Part shown: piece by piece, positions 1-5,559 of the stretch
Numbering within the stretch: the stretch's first letter is position 1
Layout of the letters: the number at the start of each line of letters is the position of its first letter
NCBI GenBank assembly: GCA_009774615.1
Contig: VSOC01000196.1
Location: forward strand, 1 to 5,559
DNA: 5,559 nt
Direction: 5' to 3'
Source of the DNA: Lachnospiraceae bacterium
GTDB taxonomy: Bacteria; Bacillota; Clostridia; Lachnospirales; Lachnospiraceae
Made by a program: the position numbers and the translations under genes
The notes under the pieces: generated by a model
Databases searched by the model: none
What the model was told of the DNA's origin: nothing
Seen by the model: the letters and a program-made list of their open reading frames with translations, nothing else

Positions 1-780
1 GTTCATATTATTGCATATTCAGTTTCATGGTTTATGGATCTTGAACAAAAGAGTAGATCCTTCCAAGGAATGGTTGGGCAGCAAGTGAGTAAATTGCTCC
101 AACAAATTATAGCAGAAAACAATTTTACTCTTATAATTTCTGGAGCGGATAAAGTGAATCAGATTCCGTTTATACAATATCAGGAAACGGATTGGGAATT
201 TTTATTGAGATTGGCTTCTCATCTTCATCTTCCTGTTTTGGCAGCAAATGATTATGATGGAAGGGGAATTTATATTGGCTTTAAAGAAAATAGTTCTCCT
301 GTAAAACTAGAAGCATCAAGAGAAATATGGAAAATGGATGCGGAAAATATAAATAATTCAAACTGGAAAAGCAAAGCTGGTACATATTTTGAGGTGACTA
401 CAGGTCAAATATTTCATTTGGGTCAGGCTGTACTTTATAAAGGTAAAAAATTATGGATTTACAAAGTATCTATGGTATTAAAACAAGGTGTTTTGCAATG
501 TGTATATCAATTGGCGGAGAAAGAACACCGTATATTTTCAACATTTTATAATCCAAAACTCAGGGGAATATCATTGACTGGCATTGTATTGGAACGATCG
601 AGAGAAACCATAAAAGTGCATCTGGATATTGACGGAAAGCAAGATATTAAAGAAGCGTTTTCCTATTTATGGCTTCCAGAACATGGAAATGTGGTGTATT
701 GTATGCCAGAAATAGGCAGCAAAATACGTTTACTGATTCCGGGAGAAGATGAGAAAATGCAATTGGGATTCATTGTATAA
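1..780 (+). CDS. VgrG/Pvc8-type contractile injection spike protein, N-terminal part (5' partial)
   Basis: The frame is open from base 1, so this is the interior of a gene that starts upstream. The first in-frame ATG, at 34, aligns with about residue 99 of the intact VgrG paralogue at 2768-4165, so it is not a likely start. Shared blocks include RSFQ, then E-[TS]-D-W-x-F-x-x-RLAS (window-frame residues 62-73; 9 of 16 identical by eye) and YCMPEIG followed by RL-x-IP (residues 233-247). These correspond to the gp27-like barrel region and the gp5-like OB-fold of VgrG-family spike proteins, which trimerise into the central spike of T6SS, phage tails and related injection systems. Translation stops right after the OB-fold, so this fragment alone lacks the beta-helical needle. 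The assignment to the family is firm; function as a separate polypeptide is doubtful. Confidence 0.82.
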   Translation, partial: VHIIAYSVSWFMDLEQKSRSFQGMVGQQVSKLLQQIIAENNFTLIISGADKVNQIPFIQYQETDWEFLLRLASHLHLPVLAANDYDGRGIYIGFKENSSPVKLEASREIWKMDAENINNSNWKSKAGTYFEVTTGQIFHLGQAVLYKGKKLWIYKVSMVLKQGVLQCVYQLAEKEHRIFSTFYNPKLRGISLTGIVLERSRETIKVHLDIDGKQDIKEAFSYLWLPEHGNVVYCMPEIGSKIRLLIPGEDEKMQLGFIV

Positions 781-809
781 GGCAAAACGTACAAAACTGT
801 AAGGAAACA

Positions 810-1403
810 TTGAATCCAGATATTCGCTGGTTTATAACAGATGAAGTTAAAAAAATGGATCTACATCCATCTTTTATAAAAATAACAGCGGATAAGGAAA
901 CTTCCAATATTGTTCTTCAGGATGGAGTGGGAAATATTATTAATAGTAATCATGCAATATTAATCCAAGCAAATGGAAAACTGCGTGTTCAAGGTATTAA
1001 AGTTAAATTAGAGGCACTAAAAGAAGTAACTATGCTCAAGCGTCAACTTGGTTCTCCAATAATAGTAAATCTTTGTTATAATCTTGATTCTTTGGGACGA
1101 TATAGTACATTTAAAAATTTAAAAAATCCAAATATACAAATGATGCCATCAAAGGGCAATAGAACAGCAAGCAGTAAGGTTGTAATGAGCAATTTAAATA
1201 AAGAGAAAAATGAGAAAGAAAAGAAAAAACAAAGATTTGAATTGAAAGAGCTAATAGAGAATAGCAATATAGAAACCAATTATGAACTTGGAAATTCTGT
1301 GATGAATGTTATATCAGCAATACCTCAAATAATTGAAGACAATAAAGTATCTCAGTTCGCAATGGGAGCACGAACAATTACAGGGAGGATGAAAAAGAGA
1401 TAG
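810..1403 (+). CDS. C-terminal fragment of the frameshifted VgrG-like protein with Lys/Glu-rich tail
   Basis: The frame is open from 753. The earliest usable start is TTG at 810, behind a weak AAGGA, but the upstream residues continue the VgrG alignment, so this is probably not an independent gene. Residues 2-25 align with the post-OB segment of the intact paralogue: NPD at the start, then a stretch ending in I-T against its E-L-T. Residues 26-75 are short alternating hydrophobic repeats (for example AILIQ, KLRVQ, IKVKLEA) as expected for a beta-helix needle. After that the two VgrGs diverge. This one has a block around residues 82-100 (SPIIVNLCYNLDSLG), a highly charged K/E/N stretch at about 128-142, and a probably helical end with basic residues (GRMKKR). 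The tail of roughly 100 residues is not recognised; in VgrG proteins such extensions are known to bind or carry effectors, so a docking role is possible but unproven. Confidence 0.6.
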   Translation: MNPDIRWFITDEVKKMDLHPSFIKITADKETSNIVLQDGVGNIINSNHAILIQANGKLRVQGIKVKLEALKEVTMLKRQLGSPIIVNLCYNLDSLGRYSTFKNLKNPNIQMMPSKGNRTASSKVVMSNLNKEKNEKEKKKQRFELKELIENSNIETNYELGNSVMNVISAIPQIIEDNKVSQFAMGARTITGRMKKR

Positions 1404-1404
1404 T

Positions 1405-1641
1405 ATGGCATATTCTGTACTAAATGGAGCTATTGGAAAAAGTCCATCAATTGATAAGGTGAATTTGTTAAGTATGACCCAGATGGAAGAAATTATATCA
1501 ATACAGATGAAAGACTTAGTATATGGGCATACAAAGGCTATTTATCCATATTTTCCGGTTTCTTTTAATGCATGTAAAAAAGAAATGATAGAACAATTAT
1601 ACAGCTATCAGGAAAAAGGTAATTGCCATGAAAGAAAATGA
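1405..1641 (+). CDS. Small hypothetical protein, 78 aa
   Basis: Not recognised. The ATG comes one base after the stop of the preceding VgrG fragment, and the 3' end overlaps the next gene by 14 nt, which fits a co-translated operon member. A GGAGG at 1384-1388 lies about 16 nt upstream of the ATG, longer than ideal, so initiation may depend on coupling to the preceding frame. The protein has no signal peptide and no membrane segment. A probably helical middle part (residues 23-42, rich in M, E, I and Q) is followed by an aromatic/proline stretch (IYPYFPVSF, residues 46-54) and a short helix-forming end. Two cysteines are present (C57, C74). The position between a VgrG with a special tail and two putative adaptors suggests a small accessory or adaptor protein, but this is inference. 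It could also be a remnant of a longer gene. Confidence 0.6.
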   Translation: MAYSVLNGAIGKSPSIDKVNLLSMTQMEEIISIQMKDLVYGHTKAIYPYFPVSFNACKKEMIEQLYSYQEKGNCHERK

Positions 1642-2164
1642 GAAAAAACAATTATTGTTTGATGATCGCCTTCTGGTTTATATACCTGCGTTTTATGAAG
1701 ATATGGATCAAGAGAAAGCAAAAATGATGTATCCTTATGAAAATAGACCACAGATTATTTTAGAGAATAAAAAATCATTTCGATGGTGCACATTTTCATT
1801 ATTGAAAGAACAAGGATTATCTAAAAGCCAGATCGAAGATGCAATTCAATCTATTAGTAAAATAGTTTTAAGTTTGTATCCTTCAAGTATGCTCAGAAAA
1901 CCGGAAATAATAAAGCGAAAAGAAGGAAATTGTGGATGGTTCGCTTTTCGAACAGTCTGGAAAACAGGGGGCATATATAATGTGATGTATGTGTTTTCTG
2001 TTGATGGAAGTATGATGTTAGGAACTTTAGGCTGTGGGGAGGAGGATATAGAAGGAATTAAAGAAATGATGGATGTTTTGAAATCTTTAGAAATTCCAAT
2101 GATAGAATCTCCTTATATGAAGGCTAGAAAAATGATGTTTTCTTTAAGAGGAGATATTAAGTAA
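1628..2164 (+). CDS. Putative EagR/DcrB-like adaptor protein A, 178 aa
   Basis: The start is supported by AAAGG at 1615-1619, 8 nt before the ATG, and by the overlap with the upstream gene. The protein is cytosolic-looking, with no signal peptide. It opens with a strand and a V-Y-I-P motif (residues 17-20), then a Y-x-x-x-x-RP segment (35-41), an amphipathic helix (about 64-84), and a beta-rich second half beginning G-W-F-A-F (103-107) with paired strands and D-G-S-M-M-L-G-T (126-133), closed by a helix ending K-S-L-E-I (152-156). This order (strand, IP turn, helix, strands, helix ending in an S-L/I motif) resembles the Mog1/PsbP/DcrB fold (DUF1795) used by EagR chaperones, which hold PAAR-linked effectors before loading onto VgrG. 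The resemblance is by eye only; no family was confirmed. It is paralogous to the next gene. Alternative: an immunity or unrelated structural protein. Confidence 0.72.
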   Translation: MKENEKKQLLFDDRLLVYIPAFYEDMDQEKAKMMYPYENRPQIILENKKSFRWCTFSLLKEQGLSKSQIEDAIQSISKIVLSLYPSSMLRKPEIIKRKEGNCGWFAFRTVWKTGGIYNVMYVFSVDGSMMLGTLGCGEEDIEGIKEMMDVLKSLEIPMIESPYMKARKMMFSLRGDIK

Positions 2165-2165
2165 C

Positions 2166-2771
2166 ATGAAAAATGGAAATTATGTGGATCAAGAAATTAT
2201 TTACTTACGGGGATATTATCAAGAGAAAATGAGAAGCTTTGATTTGTTGACAGATTCGGTTTCTGTTTGTGGGAGAAATATTCGTTTTGCGCCCTATGTC
2301 TTGTTTGATGGAAATGTCTGTGTATGGATTCCAGAAGATTTTATTGTAATGCCTGAAAAAGTAGCAAAAGTTAGATATATAACTGAATATAGACCGTCAG
2401 TGATATTAACAAATGAACAATATGATGAAAATTTTTGTTTTCATTTATTAAAGGAAGAGGAAATTCAAAAACCAATTGTATTAGATTTGCTAATTCAGCA
2501 AATGCAGAACACAATTCTTCTTCATGCATCGGAAACTGTGATATATGAACAGGGTAACATATTGGCTGATAAGATAGACGGGAAATGGTTTGAATACAAA
2601 GGATTCACTTTAGATGAAGAAACATATAATTTATATTTTTTGATTTACTCAGTACCATATTTGTTGATTGGCGCATTTAATTGTCGAATGAAATTTTATG
2701 ATGAATGGAGAAATATTGTATTGAATTTAATAAAGTATATAGAGATTAGAAAACAGGAGGATAAAGAATGA
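2166..2771 (+). CDS. Putative EagR/DcrB-like adaptor protein B, 201 aa
   Basis: It starts one base after the previous stop; AAGAGGAG at 2146-2153 lies 12 nt upstream. It is homologous to the preceding protein: its residues 46-100 align without gaps to residues 10-64 of protein A, with 21 of 55 identical by eye, including LFD, V-x-IP, E-x-RP and LLKE. The second halves match in pattern (KWF-E-Y at 140-144 against GWF-A-F; terminal IEI against LEI) with about one gap. It differs by an N-terminal extension of about 36 residues with a second strand-like segment (SVSVCGRNIRFAPY). The middle region is less conserved and the second-half strands are more hydrophobic (YNLYFLIYSVPYLLIGAF, 154-171), which looks like buried strands rather than a membrane helix. 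Its end overlaps the VgrG start by 4 nt (ATGA), so it is probably translated in coupling with the spike gene. Role as an effector or spike chaperone is inferred. Confidence 0.72.
   Translation: MKNGNYVDQEIIYLRGYYQEKMRSFDLLTDSVSVCGRNIRFAPYVLFDGNVCVWIPEDFIVMPEKVAKVRYITEYRPSVILTNEQYDENFCFHLLKEEEIQKPIVLDLLIQQMQNTILLHASETVIYEQGNILADKIDGKWFEYKGFTLDEETYNLYFLIYSVPYLLIGAFNCRMKFYDEWRNIVLNLIKYIEIRKQEDKE
2754..2760 (+). promoter_or_regulatory. Strong ribosome binding site for intact vgrG
   Basis: CAGGAGG lies 7 nt upstream of the ATG at 2768, inside the end of the preceding gene. It fixes the start of the 465-residue VgrG and is among the strongest Shine-Dalgarno matches in the window, suggesting the spike protein is made in good amount. 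Confidence 0.75.
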
Positions 2772-4165
2772 AGGCCGAACGGATACGTATATCAGGTTTT
2801 GATTTTTTGTCATTGAAGCAACTGGAGATTTACCAAGAGATTGGTCAGCATGCAACAGGAATTGTAATGGGATATATTCAGGATAAAGACGTTAATGAAT
2901 ATCAGGAGCGTGTATTGGAAAATAGGTGGGTTACCATTACTGCAGTGGATGAAAATGGTGAAGAAAAAGTTGTGATGGGAGGAATTGTTGCAGGTTTTTC
3001 ATTTGAGCGAAAATCACATGACATGATGATGCAGCTGATTTTGAAAAGTGGAACTTACCTGATGGATAGTAAATTACATTTTCGTTCATTTCAGAACTTA
3101 AACAATACATATTTTGATGTGATAAATCAAATCAATACATGTTATGATACTCATGGTGTGATTGCAGAGCCATGTATTGAGCAGACCTTTATTGATTTTC
3201 TACTACAATATAAGGAGAGCGATTGGACGTTTATCAAACGTTTGGCTAGTCGCTTTGGTCTGGAGGTGACACCTGCAATTAATCGAGAAGGAGTATTCTA
3301 CTTTATTGGAAATGCTAATTTTGCTACATATCAATTAACGGAAGTAGTTTGCAATATACGGAAAAATATAGATGCATTTATGAAGCAAGGAGAAAATGGG
3401 TGCGAAGGACTGAGTGAACAGGATTATTTGGAGTATATTTTTTCAACAAGAGAACTTTATGATTTGTGGGATTTATTAATTCTTAAAAATGAAAGTGGAT
3501 ATGTTCATCATATTTATCGGGAATATAAACATGGAGAATTATATAACACTTATATTCTGCGTCCCAGCTATGGAATGAAAACAGCACAAGTATTTAATAG
3601 TAGATATGCTGGATGTTCTTTTCAGGCAAAGGTTATTAATGTAATGCAGGATGTAGTTCAAATTTCAATTATAGATGATGAGAATATTGAACAAAAAATA
3701 ACGAAATGGTTTCCTTTTTCAACAGGATATTCGTCACCTGATGGGTCAGGATGGTATTGTATGCCGGAAATTGGTGACCATGTACGTTTGCAAATTCCAG
3801 ATGAAAGAGAAGAATATGGTTATGTCATCAGTGCAGTTCATTTGGAAACGGGGGAGGATAGAAAAAATCCTGATTTTAAATCTTTCAAAACAAAATATGG
3901 AAAAGAACTTTTGTTTACTCCTGATAGCGTGGAACTTACAAATCATCAGGGAATGTCAATTAAGATAAAAGATGGGGAAGGTATACAAATTGTGAGTAGC
4001 CAGGACATTTTTATATCTTCAGAAGGAACAGTAACTCTTTCCAGCAAAGATGATTCGCTAATGATTGCTGGAACTGACAATGTAGACATTCGACAAGGAG
4101 AATCCGCAGGGCTTCATATTGATAAAGATATTACATTTTCGGGAGGAAAGTTTAGGATACAGTGA
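2768..4165 (+). CDS. Contractile injection system spike protein, VgrG/Pvc8 family, 465 aa
   Basis: Complete gene with a consensus ribosome binding site. The N-terminal region (about 1-280) fits the gp27-like barrels of VgrG, including E-S-D-W-T-F-I-K-R-LAS-R-F-G-L (150-165), the typical block in which a tryptophan-containing segment precedes RLA. The OB-fold (gp5-like) region is at about 283-355, with W-F-P-F (314-317), W-Y-C-MPEIGD (329-337) and VRL-x-IP. The segment 369-465 (KYGKELLFTPDS onward) has short repeated beta strands such as MSIKIKD, GIQIVS, DIFISS and TVTLSS, typical of the trimeric beta-helix needle, and ends plainly at KFRIQ without an extension. VgrG-type proteins form the puncturing tip on the tube and receive a PAAR-type cap; a PAAR-like gene lies 886 nt downstream. 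The length is at the short end for T6SS VgrG but normal for phage-like or Gram-positive relatives. Its last codons overlap the next gene by 4 nt (GTGA). Confidence 0.9.
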   Translation: MKAERIRISGFDFLSLKQLEIYQEIGQHATGIVMGYIQDKDVNEYQERVLENRWVTITAVDENGEEKVVMGGIVAGFSFERKSHDMMMQLILKSGTYLMDSKLHFRSFQNLNNTYFDVINQINTCYDTHGVIAEPCIEQTFIDFLLQYKESDWTFIKRLASRFGLEVTPAINREGVFYFIGNANFATYQLTEVVCNIRKNIDAFMKQGENGCEGLSEQDYLEYIFSTRELYDLWDLLILKNESGYVHHIYREYKHGELYNTYILRPSYGMKTAQVFNSRYAGCSFQAKVINVMQDVVQISIIDDENIEQKITKWFPFSTGYSSPDGSGWYCMPEIGDHVRLQIPDEREEYGYVISAVHLETGEDRKNPDFKSFKTKYGKELLFTPDSVELTNHQGMSIKIKDGEGIQIVSSQDIFISSEGTVTLSSKDDSLMIAGTDNVDIRQGESAGLHIDKDITFSGGKFRIQ

Positions 4166-4728
4166 GAAATCGAAAAGAAGAAATTATGAAAGCTGCAAAG
4201 CCTATTTTTATAGAGCAGTTTCATAAAAGTAGCCAAAAAACAATATTATTTTGTGAACAACATAGCCAGAAAGTGGTGAATAGTTTTTTGGAATCATTTT
4301 ATGAGGCACTTGATAACGCTTCTTTATTGCAGAATAGAAAGAAGAAAAACAAAATAAAATATATTCAGCTTTCTCATTTGTATAGTAGTCTTTTTTTGAA
4401 ACAGTATTTACTCCGCATTGACGTGAGAGATGAAAGGTTTTATGGTGATATATCTGAAGCTGAGTCTTATTGGAACGCAGACTGCATTTATCATTTGTTT
4501 GAAGAAGATATTCAAGAAGTCAAAAAGAGAATAGAATGGAGTATTCCAAGAATTAAGGAATATGAGATTGATACCTTACGATATACATATGTGCCATTTT
4601 ATCATGGTCTGATGAAAGCTTTTCTTAAAAATATGTTTGAAGTATTGATGGAAAATTCTGATTTATGGAGAAAAGAAGGGGCTTGGGCGAATGATGCTTT
4701 ATGGTTTCAAAAGAATTTGCAGATTTAA
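4162..4728 (+). CDS. Hypothetical protein of the spike operon, 188 aa
   Basis: Not recognised. The GTG start overlaps the VgrG stop (GTGA); AGGA at 4154-4157 is close and GGGAGG at 4141-4146 is 15 nt away. An in-frame ATG at 4186 is a possible alternative start that would remove eight residues. The protein appears mostly alpha-helical, soluble and charged, with a basic stretch (RKKKNK, 59-64), helical segments around 34-56 and 108-130, and an aromatic-rich second half (RFYGDISEAESYW, 92-104; YTYVPFYHGLMKAF, 141-154). There is no signal peptide or clear membrane helix. It sits directly after the spike gene and before the PAAR-like gene, where T6SS-type clusters place adaptor proteins, so an adaptor or baseplate-accessory role is plausible. 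It does not visibly resemble DUF4123 or DUF2169 adaptors, and this role is only inference. Confidence 0.75.
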   Translation: MRNRKEEIMKAAKPIFIEQFHKSSQKTILFCEQHSQKVVNSFLESFYEALDNASLLQNRKKKNKIKYIQLSHLYSSLFLKQYLLRIDVRDERFYGDISEAESYWNADCIYHLFEEDIQEVKKRIEWSIPRIKEYEIDTLRYTYVPFYHGLMKAFLKNMFEVLMENSDLWRKEGAWANDALWFQKNLQI

Positions 4729-5036
4729 TCCGATTATATTCTCCGAATATGAAATTTAAAAACATATATTTATTTGATTCAGTAAACCAAAGAACGGCGG
4801 TTTATCTGGTTCCAGATTTGCCTGAAATTGATTGTCTGCATGAAGATAGCGAATTAAGTCGAAACAAAGGTGAGATAATAAATGGTATTTTGCTGGGTGA
4901 AAAGATACAGAATTTATCAATTTTTCGGCTTGGGACTATAGAAACAGATTATATCATAGCAAATTTAGAGTTTGTAGAAAGTGCATATAGACGAGAAATT
5001 AGGGGTATGAAAATCAAAGAATTTCGTGTATTATAG
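4701..5036 (+). CDS. Hypothetical protein of the spike operon, 111 aa
   Basis: Not recognised. The ATG at 4701 lies 28 nt inside the end of the preceding gene in another frame, and no good ribosome binding site precedes it, so its translation probably depends on ribosomes finishing the upstream gene. The next in-frame ATG, at 4749, would remove 16 residues. The sequence looks like a small alpha/beta domain: a first helix (EFADLIRLY, 5-13), strands NIYLF and TAVYLVPDLPEID (21-44), a G-rich turn (NKGEIINGILLGEKI, 55-69), then FRLGTIETDYIIANLEFVE (75-93) and a basic end (RREIRGMKIKEFRVL). Only one cysteine and no membrane segment. It is followed after 15 nt by the PAAR-like gene. It may be a partner of the 188-residue protein or of the PAAR-like protein; an immunity role is less likely because it lies upstream of the candidate effector, not downstream. 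Confidence 0.72.
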   Translation: MVSKEFADLIRLYSPNMKFKNIYLFDSVNQRTAVYLVPDLPEIDCLHEDSELSRNKGEIINGILLGEKIQNLSIFRLGTIETDYIIANLEFVESAYRREIRGMKIKEFRVL

Positions 5037-5043
5037 AAGGAGG
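5037..5043 (+). promoter_or_regulatory. Consensus ribosome binding site for the PAAR-like gene
   Basis: AAGGAGG is a full Shine-Dalgarno match 8 nt before the ATG at 5052. It settles the start of the last gene and begins one base after the preceding stop codon (5034-5036). Confidence 0.8.
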
Positions 5044-5051
5044 AAGACCTT

Positions 5052-5559
5052 ATGGGACTTATGTCATGGCTGTTTGGAAAGGAGGAAGAAGATAGCCCAG
5101 CAGAACCATTGGTTTTAGGAGCATTATTAGAATGTGATTATGGAGAGCGACAGACATTTTTGAATCTGGAAACAGATAATATCAACATCAATGCATTGCC
5201 ACAGGCATGTGTGGAAGATGCAAAGGCACATGTCAACATCCTGCCATTTGGGAGATGCATGAAAAATGATGATTGTTTCTTTAAATTAGCTCCCGATGAG
5301 AAATGGATAAATACAGAGCCGCAAAGTGCACGGGTAAATGGAAAAGAAATTATAACTACGAAATCTAATCTGATCTGTAAAGCAACCGGCATGACTATAC
5401 GACCAGTCACATCAGGACAGGATGGAAGGTTTGCCAGATTTTTGATATTTGTACGAAATATGGATCTTAAATATCCTGGTTTACGGGAAATATTGGAAGA
5501 CCCTTATGGAAGTTTGTACCTGGAAGGAAAATATGAGGCAGCACTTCAATTCTTAGAAG
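5052..5559 (+). CDS. PAAR-like (DUF4280-type) spike-tip protein, 3' partial
   Basis: The frame is open from ATG 5052 to the right edge (169 residues seen). After a short N-terminus (MGLMSWLFGKEEED) comes a PAAR-like domain at about 18-125: V-L-G-A-x-L-x-C-D-Y-G (21-31), a V-E-D-A-K-A-x-V-N-I-L-P-F-G-R-C core (54-69), and a strand with S-N-L-I-C-K-A-T-G-M-T-I-R-P (105-118). These match the DUF4280 pattern of a G-A-x-L-x-C start, N-I-x-x-FG-x-C centre and S-x-L-x-C-x-x-G-x-x-I end. Cysteines at 28, 53, 69, 75 and 109 may bind a metal, as in PAAR proteins that sharpen the VgrG tip; the proline/cysteine motif often following the centre is not evident. Residues 126-169 go beyond the domain (RFARFLIFVRNMDLKYPGLREILEDPYG), so an effector or linker region probably follows outside the window. 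The opposite-strand open frame over it is only a shadow. Confidence 0.85.
   Translation, partial: MGLMSWLFGKEEEDSPAEPLVLGALLECDYGERQTFLNLETDNININALPQACVEDAKAHVNILPFGRCMKNDDCFFKLAPDEKWINTEPQSARVNGKEIITTKSNLICKATGMTIRPVTSGQDGRFARFLIFVRNMDLKYPGLREILEDPYGSLYLEGKYEAALQFLE

Larger units (their letters stand above)
1..1403 (+). pseudogene. VgrG-like spike gene, 5'-truncated by window edge and split by a frameshift near 778
   Basis: Two adjacent open frames together read as one VgrG-like protein. The front frame ends with G-F-I-V and then TAA at 778-780. The back frame (reading from about 780) gives 11 residues and then N-P-D-I-R-W-F. In the intact VgrG of this window, G-Y-V-I is followed by 12 residues and then N-P-D-F-K-S-F. 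Restoring one lost base at about 778 gives exactly 12 residues between the two anchors, so a single-base loss explains the break. The joined product would have about 467 residues in the window plus roughly 88 missing upstream, longer than its 465-residue paralogue because of its tail. It could be a true mutation, a phase-variable site or a sequencing error; the sequence alone cannot tell. Confidence 0.75.

Noticed and set aside
34..36. ATG as the start of the first VgrG
   Set aside because: The frame is open back to base 1 and this methionine aligns with about residue 99 of the intact paralogue. The true start lies left of the window.
751..780. Programmed -1 frameshift joining the two VgrG pieces
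   Set aside because: No X-XXY-YYZ slippery heptamer lies between the last frame-3 stop (750-752) and the TAA at 778. Slipping at the only A-run (754-757) would lose the conserved G-F-I-V segment. A simple base loss fits better.
1076..1279. Reverse-strand open frame of 67 residues, F/S/L-rich
   Set aside because: It is the complement of the A-rich, Lys/Glu-coding tail of the first VgrG; low complexity and no ribosome binding site.
2626..2679. Membrane helix in adaptor B (hydrophobic YNLYFLIYSVPYLLIGAF)
   Set aside because: The same position in the paralogue is clearly beta-strand-like with polar residues, and the segment contains a central S-V-P break; buried strands are more likely.
3741..3968. 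Two open frames (both strands) inside the intact VgrG gene
   Set aside because: They lie wholly within a well-supported OB-fold/needle coding region and encode nothing recognisable.
5138..5410. Reverse-strand open frame of 90 residues
   Set aside because: It opposes the PAAR-like gene, whose frame has a perfect ribosome binding site and domain-consistent cysteines.
1..5559. Terminators, promoters, tRNAs, CRISPR repeats or insertion sequences
   Set aside because: Gene junctions are too short (0 to 15 nt, apart from the 29-nt frameshift scar) to hold them, and no hairpin with T-run, array or transposase-like sequence was seen.

Overview
The window is a tightly packed, all-plus-strand gene cluster from an AT-rich bacterium. 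Low GC content, AT-ending codons and strong AGGAGG-type ribosome binding sites suggest a Bacillota member, probably a gut Clostridia/Lachnospiraceae-type genome; this taxonomic call is inference. No tRNA, rRNA, CRISPR array, insertion sequence, terminator or clear promoter is visible. Both ends of the window lie inside genes, so what is seen is the interior of one operon.

Layout, left to right. (1) Positions 1-1403 hold a VgrG-like spike gene that lacks its 5' end (outside the window) and is broken by a one-base frameshift near 778, giving a front piece (1-780) and a back piece (about 780-1403) with an unusual Lys/Glu-rich C-terminal tail. (2) 1405-1641 encodes a 78-residue orphan protein. 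(3) 1628-2164 and 2166-2771 encode two related proteins whose sequence pattern suggests a Mog1/PsbP/DcrB-type fold, the fold of the EagR effector chaperones of type VI secretion. (4) 2768-4165 is a complete, intact 465-residue VgrG/Pvc8-type spike protein. (5) 4162-4728 (188 aa) and 4701-5036 (111 aa) are unrecognised proteins translationally linked to it. (6) 5052 to the window end is a PAAR-like (DUF4280-type) protein running off the right edge, with a C-terminal extension starting after the PAAR-like part.

Taken together this reads as a spike-and-effector-loading module of a contractile injection system: VgrG-like spike trimers, a PAAR-like tip that may carry an effector domain, and candidate adaptor/chaperone proteins between them. 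Junctions are 1-nt gaps, 4-nt stop/start overlaps or short overlaps, with one 15-nt gap, so the proteins are probably made together from one transcript. No sheath, tube, baseplate wedge or ATPase gene lies in the window, so whether this belongs to a complete machine, a phage-tail-like particle or an orphan effector island cannot be decided here. The points most worth following are the tandem EagR-like paralogues, the pair of VgrG genes with different C-termini (one frameshifted), and the uncharacterised 188/111-residue pair between VgrG and the PAAR-like protein.
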